Below the pieces are notes generated by a model that saw only the letters and a list, made by a program, of their open reading frames with translations, ran no database searches and was not told the origin of the DNA. A program made the position numbers and the translations under genes. Below are positions 17,944 through 26,644 of a stretch of DNA of 35,458 nucleotides, in pieces. This DNA is from Isotricha intestinalis. Lineage: Eukaryota > Ciliophora > Litostomatea > Vestibuliferida > Isotrichidae. The stretch's first letter is position 1; every line of letters starts with the position of its first letter. The stretch covers positions 1 through 35,458 of the forward strand of contig JAJJLU010003722.1 in the NCBI GenBank assembly GCA_023807065.1, in the 5' to 3' direction.

Positions 17944-19365
17944 ATGAATCATCAAGTCCTTCTTTTATTTTGTATAAATTTATTTAGTGCAATGGGATAT
18001 TCTTTAATAGCACCATTATTCCCATCATTAGGAAATGAAAGAAATATAAGTGAAAGTTTAATTGGTTGGATAATAAGTACATTTGCTTTATTTAATTTTA
18101 TGACTACTCCATTAACCCCATATCTCTCATTAAAATATGGTAGAAAAAATATATTTGTTTTTTCAACAATATTAGAAGCATCATGTACATTTTTTTATGG
18201 ATTATTATATTTAATTCCATCACATTTTCTTTTAATTTTATTAGTTTTCCTATCTAGAATTTTACATGGAATTGGAAGTGGAATTACTGGAACATTAGTT
18301 TATTCTTTGACTTCTTCTTTATGTCAACCTAAGGAAATTAAAGTTTCTTTAGGATATTTAGAAGTTGCTTGGTCTTTAGGTGTTGCTATTGGTCCTTTAT
18401 TAGGTAGTTTCTTCTATTATTTAGGTGGTTATTCTCTTCCTTTTTATGTACTTGGTCTTGCTTTATTTATTAGTGTTTATCTTATTCATTATTTACAATT
18501 ACCTATAGATGATAATCAACATGATAATAATAATTTTTCTTTTATTAATTTATTGTTCAATAAAGATATTATCTTAAATTCTTTAACTATTGTTATTTAT
18601 ATTATTTCTAATACTTATTATTTTCCTTCTTTGACTAATCATTTAAATAGAAAATATGGTTTAAGTATTAGTATTTCTTCTTTATTTTTTGTAATAAATA
18701 TGGTATCTTATTTTATATCTTTACAATTTTTAGATTATATGACGGTAAAATTAGGAATGAATGCAACTGTATCACTTGGTTTAATTTTCATTATAATTGG
18801 AGCTTTATTGGTTTTTCCTATAAGTATTTTTCCTCAAAATATTATATTTGTAATTATAGGATTAATACTAATAGGAGCATCGGGAGCCCCAATTAATGTT
18901 CCTGCTTTAATTCTTTTAGGAAAAATAATAAAAGATACAGACTCAAGTTTAGATGAATATACTTGTAATGATATTTCTTCTGCCATATATAATTTTGGCA
19001 CAAACATTGGAGATTTTTGTGGACCTATTTTTGGAGGATATATTAGTGATAAATATGGATTTGAATATAGCTGTGGTTATACTAGTTTATTATGTTTAGG
19101 AATTTTTATTTTCTATTGTTGCAATTATTTAACAATTATTATTGAAGAAATTAAAAAAGAAAATAATAATATTAAAGATTCATTTAATCGATCTTTACTT
19201 GAAACAGAAGATTTTGGAAAAAAAAGCAGTAATCATTCTTCATTCATTAGTATTAGATTCGATATTATTGGACATAGAAGACATATTTCATATTATTCAA
19301 TTCATAGAATTGAATCTCAAACTAATACACCCAAAATTTCTTTAATTCAAGAATTATCATATTAA
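17944..19365 (+). CDS. MFS transporter, SLC18B1-like
   Basis: Major facilitator superfamily transporter of 473 residues with about 12 membrane helices. The loop between helices 2 and 3 has the MFS motif A (TPYLSLKYGRKNIFVFS), helix 5 has the proline/glycine-rich antiporter-type stretch (LGYLEVAWSLGVAIGPLLGSFFYYLGG), and the second half repeats motif A as FGGYISDKYGFEYSCGY. This layout and the MGYSLIAPLFPSLG opening suit the vesicular amine/polyamine group (SLC18B1-like) common in protists, which exchange substrate for protons. The substrate is not deducible. The 70-residue C-terminal tail is hydrophilic, Ser/His-rich and cytoplasmic. The helix-1 start is at the first Met with no extra leader. 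Confidence 0.88.
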   Translation: MNHQVLLLFCINLFSAMGYSLIAPLFPSLGNERNISESLIGWIISTFALFNFMTTPLTPYLSLKYGRKNIFVFSTILEASCTFFYGLLYLIPSHFLLILLVFLSRILHGIGSGITGTLVYSLTSSLCQPKEIKVSLGYLEVAWSLGVAIGPLLGSFFYYLGGYSLPFYVLGLALFISVYLIHYLQLPIDDNQHDNNNFSFINLLFNKDIILNSLTIVIYIISNTYYFPSLTNHLNRKYGLSISISSLFFVINMVSYFISLQFLDYMTVKLGMNATVSLGLIFIIIGALLVFPISIFPQNIIFVIIGLILIGASGAPINVPALILLGKIIKDTDSSLDEYTCNDISSAIYNFGTNIGDFCGPIFGGYISDKYGFEYSCGYTSLLCLGIFIFYCCNYLTIIIEEIKKENNNIKDSFNRSLLETEDFGKKSSNHSSFISIRFDIIGHRRHISYYSIHRIESQTNTPKISLIQELSY

Positions 19366-19526
19366 TATATATTTATTTGAAGTGATAATTTTAATAATTT
19401 AGAATCTATAATAGATGTAAATATAATATTTTATTATTATTGAAAAAGAATTATTTAACTTTACAATAATTTGTAGTTATAAAATAAATTATATTTTCAA
19501 AAAATAAAAAATAAATAATTTTATAA

Positions 19527-22500
19527 ATGAATGAGGAAAAAAAATCTGGAAGATTTATCTATACAACTGAAGAATCTTTTATAAAAACAAATTCTCAATA
19601 TGCATTAAAAGAAAATAATTTACATGATGTTTTTGATTCTAATGTTCAATCATCAAATGAATCTCTAAGAAATAGTACTTTTGAAGATATATATTTTAAT
19701 GATGAATTGACTAAAAAATCATATAATATTTTTGTATTATCTAATTCTTTTAGAAAATTATGTATAAAAATAATGATGAATAAGATTTTCAATATATTTA
19801 TATATATTATAATAATAATAAATTCAATTACAATTTATTTTGAGTTCAACAAAAATTTTCAATTATTTAATTTTATCACAAACATCTTTTTTTTAATAAT
19901 ATTTATATTAGAATTTTTCATTAAATCAGTATCACTTGGTTTTATAATTGGAGAAAATACTTATTTAACTGACCCTTGGAATTGGTTAGATTTTATAATT
20001 TTAGTTTCAGGTTTTATTGATATTATTACAGGATTTAAATTAAAGGCATTAAAAATTTTTAGTTTATTTAGAATTTTTAAAGTTATAAAAATATTTCCTA
20101 ACATTAGAAGATTTTTACTAACATTTATAGAAAGTTTAATTCATTTAACTTCAGTTTATTTCCTATTTTTTATATCTATTATTATATTTTCTATTATAGG
20201 ATTAACTTTATTTAAAGGAAGATTTCACTATTTATGTAGATTAGAAGAAGAACCTATTAATGGAAAATTAGAAATTAATGATTTATTTGCTGATACTTTA
20301 TGTGGAGGATATAATTCTTGTAATAATCATAAAAATTTATGTTTGTCAATGAAATCTTTTCAAGATAAAAAAACATATTTTATTTTAAAGAATTTAAATA
20401 ATGAAATCTCAAATGAATTTTTTAATTATGGAATTACTACTTTTGATAATATTTTTAAAAGTTTTTTAATTGTATTTATAACTTCTACTGGAACTGGTTG
20501 GTCTCAATTTATGAAATTAATAATGGATGGTTATAATTATTATACTTCTTTTATATATTTTAGTATGTGTATAATTGTTAATAATTTTTTTATGTTAAAA
20601 TTAATTATTGCTGTTTTATTATATAATTTTCAACAAAATCAAGAGAGAGAAAAAACAATTAATCGTAAAGAAATTGGATATCTCATTAATAAAAAATCCA
20701 ATATTTCAATAAAAAAACATTTAGTTAAAGTTAATAAAAAGAAAAAATATTATAAAAAATACAATTTAATTAAATTTAGAAATATTTCTAATTCAAAACA
20801 TTTTCAAAAATTTATATCTTTCATATCTAAAAATAATTATTGTAATTGTTTTTTAAAAATAGAAAAACACTCACAATATCATAAAAAATATAAATTTGCA
20901 TATTATTGTTTTTTTATTATGAATCAACCTTTTTTACAATTTATTTTCAGTCTATTAATAATATTCAATTCAATTATATTGGCTATACAAATAGAGAATT
21001 TATCCAATAATACTCAAAAAATATTTAGTATATTGAATATAATTGTTATATATATTTTTTGTATTGAAAAATTATTTTTTTTAATAGGAGAAGGGTTATT
21101 ATTTTTTAAGAGTAAATTAAATATTTTTGATTTAATAATTGTAATTACTTCATTTATTGAGATAAATATAAAAATAAAAAATAAGAATAATTATATTTAT
21201 TCTTTAATAAGTTCAATAAGAATTTTTCAACTCTTAAAATATCTCAATGTTTTTCCAATGTGGAAAAAAGTTAATATTATAGCATCATCAATGATATTTA
21301 CAGCTTGGGGAATTTTAGATTTTGTTTTTTTCTTTATAATAATTATTTATATTTTTAGTTTAATGGGACATCTTCTTTTTCAAGATTCAATGAAAATTGA
21401 TTCAAATGGAAATTATAGAGGAGAAAATGAATCTTATGCATTTCACTTTGATGATATAGTAAATTCTATATTATCAACTTTTATGATAATTATAGGTGAA
21501 CATTGGGAAAATTTATTTTATCAATGTTATAAAAGTCCTTTAAATTCTAAAACTGTCACTTCAATTTATTTTTTCACTTTAATTTTATTTGGAAGATTTG
21601 CTATTATGAATACATTTACTGCTTATTTAATAGATTCTTTTGAATATTCTTATAATATATCAAAAAAAAATAATATTGTTAAAAATAATTTATTGTTTCT
21701 AAATCTTGGAATAACTAGAGAATATCAAAGAGAACTGATGCAAAAAAAAAATATTGAAAATATAAATCAATTATTTAGAAATTATATTTGGACATATAAA
21801 AAAAGAAGAATAGCAAGTAAAGGACATTTAATTTTAGTAGGGAAATCAATTGTAAATATGAAAATAAATAATGCAAGAATATATGATGATTATTTATATT
21901 TTCATTTAAAAAAAAAATATACAAATAAAAAGGAAATTAATTTGAATCAAATTAAAAAAGATAAATACTATAATAAATTATTAGATAATGTAAAATTTTA
22001 TAAATTTAATATCGACTATAATAAAATATATATTCCTGAAAGAAGAAGAAAGTATTTATTAAATAAAGAAGAAGAAATAATTGAAAGTAGAATTGATAAT
22101 GTATTTAGACAACCTTTAATGTATATTGAACCAAAAAGTCAAAAGAAAAAAGAAAATAAAAAACAAAAAAAAGAAAAAATAAATGAAAAAATTGAAGAAT
22201 CTTCTCTTAATAAAATAATAGATTATTGTAAAAATAGTTCTTTATTTATTTTTCATAAAGATAGTGCTTTCAGAAAAAATATAAAATTAATGGTAAATTC
22301 AAATGAATTTAATAATATAATATATATATTAATATTAATAAATACAGTGATAATATGTATTGATAATGAATGGATAATTCCTAATTCTTCACAAGAATAT
22401 TTAGTGAAAGGGGGAACAATATTTTTAAATGTACTTTTTTTCATTGAAGGAATATTTAGGATTATAAGCGATGGATTTATAATAAATCCAAAACCTGATA

Positions 22501-25220
22501 TTAATTTAAATTTAAAAGGAAATAGTACTTTTGAAGAAACAATGTATCAATTAGAAAAAAATAACACTAAAAATATTAACTATGGTCAAATGAATGATGT
22601 TGACAAAAAAGAAATAATTAAAAAAGCTGTGATTCAAATTAATAATCAAAAAGCATATTTAAGAAATATTAAAAATTTAATTGATTTTATATGCATTTTA
22701 ATAGGAATTATAGATTTATCTGGTAAAATAAAGAGCAATAAATTTTTAAGAATTTTAAGGTCTTTAAGAACATTTAAAATAATAAGATTAATCACAAACA
22801 GTAAAAAAATGTCATTAATGATTAGAACTGTGATTGAATGTTTCCCTGCCTTAGGACTTTTGGTAATAATCATTATAATTGATTTATATATCTATTCTAT
22901 TTTTTCTATGAACTTATTTAAAAATCAATTAACTTATTATTGTGATGATTTAATATCAAAAGATAAAGAAACATGTATTAATAATGAGGGAAAATGGATT
23001 TATAATCATGAAAATTATCAAAATTTTCTTTTTTCATTTAAAACTAATTTTGAGATTTTATCAGGAATTAATTGGGCAAAAATGATGGATTTTGCTTGGA
23101 ATATCACTCAAAATAAATTTACTTTTTTATATTTTATTTCTTCAGTAATTCTGAGTCATATTTATATTTTAAATATTGTCATTTCTTTTTTGTCACAAAA
23201 ATTCAGGGAATTAAAAAACAAAGAAGATGATTATATTGATTTATCAAATGAAGAAATTGAATGGATAAAACTTCAAAAATATATTATGAAATATAAACCA
23301 TATAAAGACACAATTGAAGAAACAAAATGCAAAAAGAAAGTACAAGAATTATTAAAACTTAAAAAATTTAAATTTTTTATTACTTTATGTGTTATTATAG
23401 CAATAATAATTTTAATGTGTCAATATGATTCTCAATCTTTAACATTTTATATTATATTTGAAATAATTAATATATTACTTACAATTATATTTAACATAGA
23501 AATTATTTTAAAACTAATTGTGGATAAATATCATTTTTTTCAAAATTCTTGGAATGTTTATGATTTTGTTATAGTAATTATATGTGATATTATTGTGATT
23601 GTGAATATTTTTAGCTATTTTGGAGTTTTTAATTATAATTCAGTAAGTACTCTTCCTATTATTTTTAGAATATTTGAAACTTTAAAATCATTAAGAATAT
23701 TATCTTCTTTAGATATAATAAGAAATTTAATAAATTCTTTTGTTATTATTCTTCCAAATATTGCAAATGTTACATTAATAATAGTATTTGTTATGATTAT
23801 TTATGCAAATATAGGGATGAATTGTTTTGGAACTGTTCCATTTAGGTATAGAATATCGAGAACGAGTAATTTTAAAGGATTCATTCCAAGTATTATAATG
23901 TTATTTAAAGTAACAACAGGTGAATATTGGAATGAAATAATGAATGAATTAGCTTATCATGATTGCAGAGATTCAAGTAGTGATAATTATAAACAAGATT
24001 ATTATTGTATAAATTATAATATAATATGCTATGATACTTTTTATGCAGATCATGACAAAATATATGATATTGAGCAAAGTCCTTCTAGTTTTGATGTTGA
24101 TTATGATATTTATCAAAATTCTCAAATTTATCACTTTACTTGTGGAACTAATTTTAGTTATTTTTATTTTATTTCCTATATTTTGATTTGTCCAATTCTT
24201 TTAATGAATTTATGTATAATGCTAATTGTTGAAGGATTCAATGAGTCAGTGATTGAAAATAATTTAATAATTAATGAAGAATATGTTAAGCAATTTATTG
24301 ATATATGGATGGAATATGATACTTTTGGAAGTTTAAAAGTATTACCTCATGAATTTGTTTTGATTTTTAAACAATTAAAACCTCCTTTTGGTCTCTTATA
24401 TGATAGAGACATCTTTTTTAATCCTCTTAAATTTGAAAGAATAAGACATCAATATACTATTTTTAATAGATATTTATTTTCAGAAAATGCTAAAATTAAT
24501 GAAGATATTAATTTTAATGAAAAAAACTTTGGAAAAGTTAATTCTAATTTACCTTTTGGATATCAATTTTCAAATTTTTATTTAAGTAAAAATAAAAAAT
24601 TCTTCACTAATGATTTAGAAGTTTCAAGAATTTTAAATTTATTAAATTTAACTGCTTTTAATTATAAATATGAATTTCCAAATAAAAATTCTTTTACATT
24701 TTCAAATGAAATATTATATCAAGATGAAGAAGAACCACTTAAAAAGAATCAAAAAATTTATATACATTATGTAGATGCATGTTTAGCATTAACTAAATAT
24801 GCAGTGGCAAAATCTAAAAATATAGATATAAATATTTTAAGAGATAAAAAAGTTATCCCTTATACAATGAATTATTGGATAGAAAAATTTGATTTTAAAA
24901 ATATTAATACTATTTTCTATTCAAAAGATAATTATTATGGAGATGAATTAAAAATGTCAAAAGTATTTGCAGATGAATCTTTAAATAGAATTAAAAAAAT
25001 AGTTAGAAAAAAAATAGAAAATAATCCAAATGTAATAAGATCTATTTGGAAAAATAAATTAATAAGAATTAAATCTATAATAGAGCAACTTCCATTTTTA
25101 AAAGATTTTAAAATTATAAATAAAAAAAATAAAAAAATTAAAAAGAAATTATATTATAGAAGTACAATAAGAGGAACATTAATATTGATACCATCAAATT
25201 GTAATTTTAAAAAAAAATAA
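19527..25220 (+). CDS. Four-domain voltage-gated cation channel (Cav/NALCN superfamily), 1897 aa
   Basis: Single 5.7-kb intronless frame encoding four six-helix ion-transport domains, at roughly 85-375, 440-720, 930-1240 and 1270-1600. Voltage-sensor S4 helices are strongest in domain I (LFRIFKVIKIFPNIRRF) and domain III (LRILRSLRTFKIIRL), and weaker in II and IV. Pore-loop filter positions read TGTGW (Thr323), GEHW (Glu658), SGINW (Ile1181) and TGEYW (Glu1466), i.e. T/E/I/E, unlike EEEE of classical calcium channels, DEKA of sodium channels or EEKE-type NALCN. The cytoplasmic tail after domain IV (FIDIWMEYDTFGSLKVLPHE, then PPFGL) matches the EF-hand-like region following S6 in Cav and Nav alpha subunits. 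Likely located in the plasma or ciliary membrane; calcium passage is plausible but the filter leaves selectivity open. Confidence 0.93.
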   Translation: MNEEKKSGRFIYTTEESFIKTNSQYALKENNLHDVFDSNVQSSNESLRNSTFEDIYFNDELTKKSYNIFVLSNSFRKLCIKIMMNKIFNIFIYIIIIINSITIYFEFNKNFQLFNFITNIFFLIIFILEFFIKSVSLGFIIGENTYLTDPWNWLDFIILVSGFIDIITGFKLKALKIFSLFRIFKVIKIFPNIRRFLLTFIESLIHLTSVYFLFFISIIIFSIIGLTLFKGRFHYLCRLEEEPINGKLEINDLFADTLCGGYNSCNNHKNLCLSMKSFQDKKTYFILKNLNNEISNEFFNYGITTFDNIFKSFLIVFITSTGTGWSQFMKLIMDGYNYYTSFIYFSMCIIVNNFFMLKLIIAVLLYNFQQNQEREKTINRKEIGYLINKKSNISIKKHLVKVNKKKKYYKKYNLIKFRNISNSKHFQKFISFISKNNYCNCFLKIEKHSQYHKKYKFAYYCFFIMNQPFLQFIFSLLIIFNSIILAIQIENLSNNTQKIFSILNIIVIYIFCIEKLFFLIGEGLLFFKSKLNIFDLIIVITSFIEINIKIKNKNNYIYSLISSIRIFQLLKYLNVFPMWKKVNIIASSMIFTAWGILDFVFFFIIIIYIFSLMGHLLFQDSMKIDSNGNYRGENESYAFHFDDIVNSILSTFMIIIGEHWENLFYQCYKSPLNSKTVTSIYFFTLILFGRFAIMNTFTAYLIDSFEYSYNISKKNNIVKNNLLFLNLGITREYQRELMQKKNIENINQLFRNYIWTYKKRRIASKGHLILVGKSIVNMKINNARIYDDYLYFHLKKKYTNKKEINLNQIKKDKYYNKLLDNVKFYKFNIDYNKIYIPERRRKYLLNKEEEIIESRIDNVFRQPLMYIEPKSQKKKENKKQKKEKINEKIEESSLNKIIDYCKNSSLFIFHKDSAFRKNIKLMVNSNEFNNIIYILILINTVIICIDNEWIIPNSSQEYLVKGGTIFLNVLFFIEGIFRIISDGFIINPKPDINLNLKGNSTFEETMYQLEKNNTKNINYGQMNDVDKKEIIKKAVIQINNQKAYLRNIKNLIDFICILIGIIDLSGKIKSNKFLRILRSLRTFKIIRLITNSKKMSLMIRTVIECFPALGLLVIIIIIDLYIYSIFSMNLFKNQLTYYCDDLISKDKETCINNEGKWIYNHENYQNFLFSFKTNFEILSGINWAKMMDFAWNITQNKFTFLYFISSVILSHIYILNIVISFLSQKFRELKNKEDDYIDLSNEEIEWIKLQKYIMKYKPYKDTIEETKCKKKVQELLKLKKFKFFITLCVIIAIIILMCQYDSQSLTFYIIFEIINILLTIIFNIEIILKLIVDKYHFFQNSWNVYDFVIVIICDIIVIVNIFSYFGVFNYNSVSTLPIIFRIFETLKSLRILSSLDIIRNLINSFVIILPNIANVTLIIVFVMIIYANIGMNCFGTVPFRYRISRTSNFKGFIPSIIMLFKVTTGEYWNEIMNELAYHDCRDSSSDNYKQDYYCINYNIICYDTFYADHDKIYDIEQSPSSFDVDYDIYQNSQIYHFTCGTNFSYFYFISYILICPILLMNLCIMLIVEGFNESVIENNLIINEEYVKQFIDIWMEYDTFGSLKVLPHEFVLIFKQLKPPFGLLYDRDIFFNPLKFERIRHQYTIFNRYLFSENAKINEDINFNEKNFGKVNSNLPFGYQFSNFYLSKNKKFFTNDLEVSRILNLLNLTAFNYKYEFPNKNSFTFSNEILYQDEEEPLKKNQKIYIHYVDACLALTKYAVAKSKNIDINILRDKKVIPYTMNYWIEKFDFKNINTIFYSKDNYYGDELKMSKVFADESLNRIKKIVRKKIENNPNVIRSIWKNKLIRIKSIIEQLPFLKDFKIINKKNKKIKKKLYYRSTIRGTLILIPSNCNFKKK

Positions 25221-25638
25221 ATATAAATTAAAAATTTAATAAAATAAATAAATAAAAAAATAAATTTAAAATACACCAAAAACGAAAAAAAAAAAAAAGA
25301 AATAAAAAAAGGAAAATAAAAAAATGATTTTTGGGACGATTGGGAATGAGGTATTTTGTGCTATTAGGAGTGGGATATTTTGGAAGAGAGAGAGTTCGAT
25401 ATTTGAGAAGATTATGAGAGCGATATTGGAAGATATCATAATAATAATCCCACCAAAATATCTTTCTCCAAAATGAAATGAATCTACCATTTCTCATTGC
25501 ATCAAGTATTGAATTCCCATTGGCACCTAATTTCTCACTCTCATATCCAATCTCCTCAAATAAAGAACTTCACATAACTCCTAATAATGCATTCCTAATA
25601 ATTATTTTTTTTTTTTTATCTTTTTCTTTATTAGATTC
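25221..25638. other. Gene-free stretch with a GC-richer island
   Basis: Between the channel gene and the aldo/keto reductase. The first 100 bp are A-rich, but 25325-25560 is visibly less AT-rich than any other intergenic DNA here. Reading frames are open for 50-90 codons on both strands in this part. A minus-strand frame from about 25569 reads SSLFEEIGYESEKLGANGNS and on through an aromatic stretch, without a usable start and after a TGA. None resembles a family I know. It could be a gene fragment, a minus-strand gene with unrecognised tiny introns, or repeat DNA. Confidence 0.4.
25331..25430. repeat. Degenerate 24-bp tandem repeat, about four copies
   Basis: On the minus strand four imperfect units of about 24 bp follow one another, each starting AATATC/AATACC and ending in TCAA/CCAA/ACAA. 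In one frame they read as eight-residue units SNIALIIF, SNIELSLF, QNIPLLIA, QNTSFPIV; in another as KYRTLSLP, KYPTPNST, KYLIPNRP. The regular period without indels suggests an old, once-coding or minisatellite array. Confidence 0.5.
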
Positions 25639-26499
25639 ATGTCTTCTAATATTCCTCAAATTACTTTTTATAATGGTAATTCTATTCCTCAACTTGGATA
25701 TGGAGTTTATTTAATTGAAGGTGATGAAGAAACTGAAAAGTGTGTCTTAGAAGCTTTGAAAATTGGTTATCGTCATATCGACACTGCTCATGTTTACCAG
25801 AATGAAAGAGGTGTAGGATCTGCAATTAAAAAAAGTGGAATACCTAGAAATGAAATTTTTTTAACTTCTAAATTATGGCTTTCAGATTACGGAGAAGGAA
25901 AATCTTTAGAAGCAATTGATAAAATGTTAAAGAGATTAGACACAGACTATTTAGATCTATTGTTAATACATTTTCCTTTTTGTGATTATATTGGTGCTTA
26001 TAAAGATATGGAAAAGGCACTTTCAACTGGTAAAGTCAAAAACATTGGAATTTCAAATTTTGAAGATAATAAACTTGAAGATTTATTAAGTAAAGTAACT
26101 GTTAAGCCAGTTTTAAATCAAATTGAAACTCACCCTTTTTTCATTCAAAAAGATCTGAGAGAAAGATGTTTGAAAAATGATATTAAAATTGAAGCATGGG
26201 CTCCTATTGGACATAGTATGTTTGAATTTGGTAAAGAAAATATTTTAAATGATTTATCTAAGAAATATAATAAAAGCGTTTACCAAATAGTATTAAGATG
26301 GCATATCCAAAAAGGAGTTATTATAATTCCTAAAACTGTTAGACCTGAAAAAATGAAAGAAAACTTTGAAATATTGGATTTTAGTTTAAATGATGAAGAA
26401 ATGAATGAAATAGATAAATTAGATGGTACAAAAAATCGTGTACAAGTTCCAGAAAATGAATTATTAAAATCTATTATAGGAGTAGTTTTGGATGATTAA
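25639..26499 (+). CDS. Aldo/keto reductase (NADPH-dependent, diketogluconate-reductase-like)
   Basis: A 286-residue (beta/alpha)8 oxidoreductase that reduces aldehydes or ketones with NAD(P)H. The catalytic tetrad is complete: Asp48 (GYRHIDTA), Tyr53 (HVYQNE), Lys78 (LTSKLW) and His111 (LLIHFP). Other AKR signatures are GISNF near 136-140 and the cofactor-binding segment IIIPKTVRPEKMKENF near 235-250. Length and the compact loops match the bacterial 2,5-diketo-D-gluconate reductase / YvgN type rather than the longer animal aldose reductases, so bacterial acquisition is possible but unproven. The coding sequence is slightly richer in G/C than neighbours. The substrate cannot be inferred. Ends in TAA. 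Confidence 0.95.
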   Translation: MSSNIPQITFYNGNSIPQLGYGVYLIEGDEETEKCVLEALKIGYRHIDTAHVYQNERGVGSAIKKSGIPRNEIFLTSKLWLSDYGEGKSLEAIDKMLKRLDTDYLDLLLIHFPFCDYIGAYKDMEKALSTGKVKNIGISNFEDNKLEDLLSKVTVKPVLNQIETHPFFIQKDLRERCLKNDIKIEAWAPIGHSMFEFGKENILNDLSKKYNKSVYQIVLRWHIQKGVIIIPKTVRPEKMKENFEILDFSLNDEEMNEIDKLDGTKNRVQVPENELLKSIIGVVLDD

Positions 26500-26644
26500 A
26501 AATACTTATTTTTTTATTAACTTTAAAAGAACTTTTTATTATTAGACTATTTTTCATCATTAAATATTTTAAATAAAATATCAATGATTATCTTCTTTTT
26601 ACCATTTTTACAATAAATTACTTATCTCTATCCATTTATGTATT

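Noticed and set aside
25478..25714. Plus-strand frame overlapping the start of the aldo/keto reductase
   Set aside because: Overlaps the conserved reductase N terminus in another frame and resembles no protein; the reductase start at 25639 is well placed.
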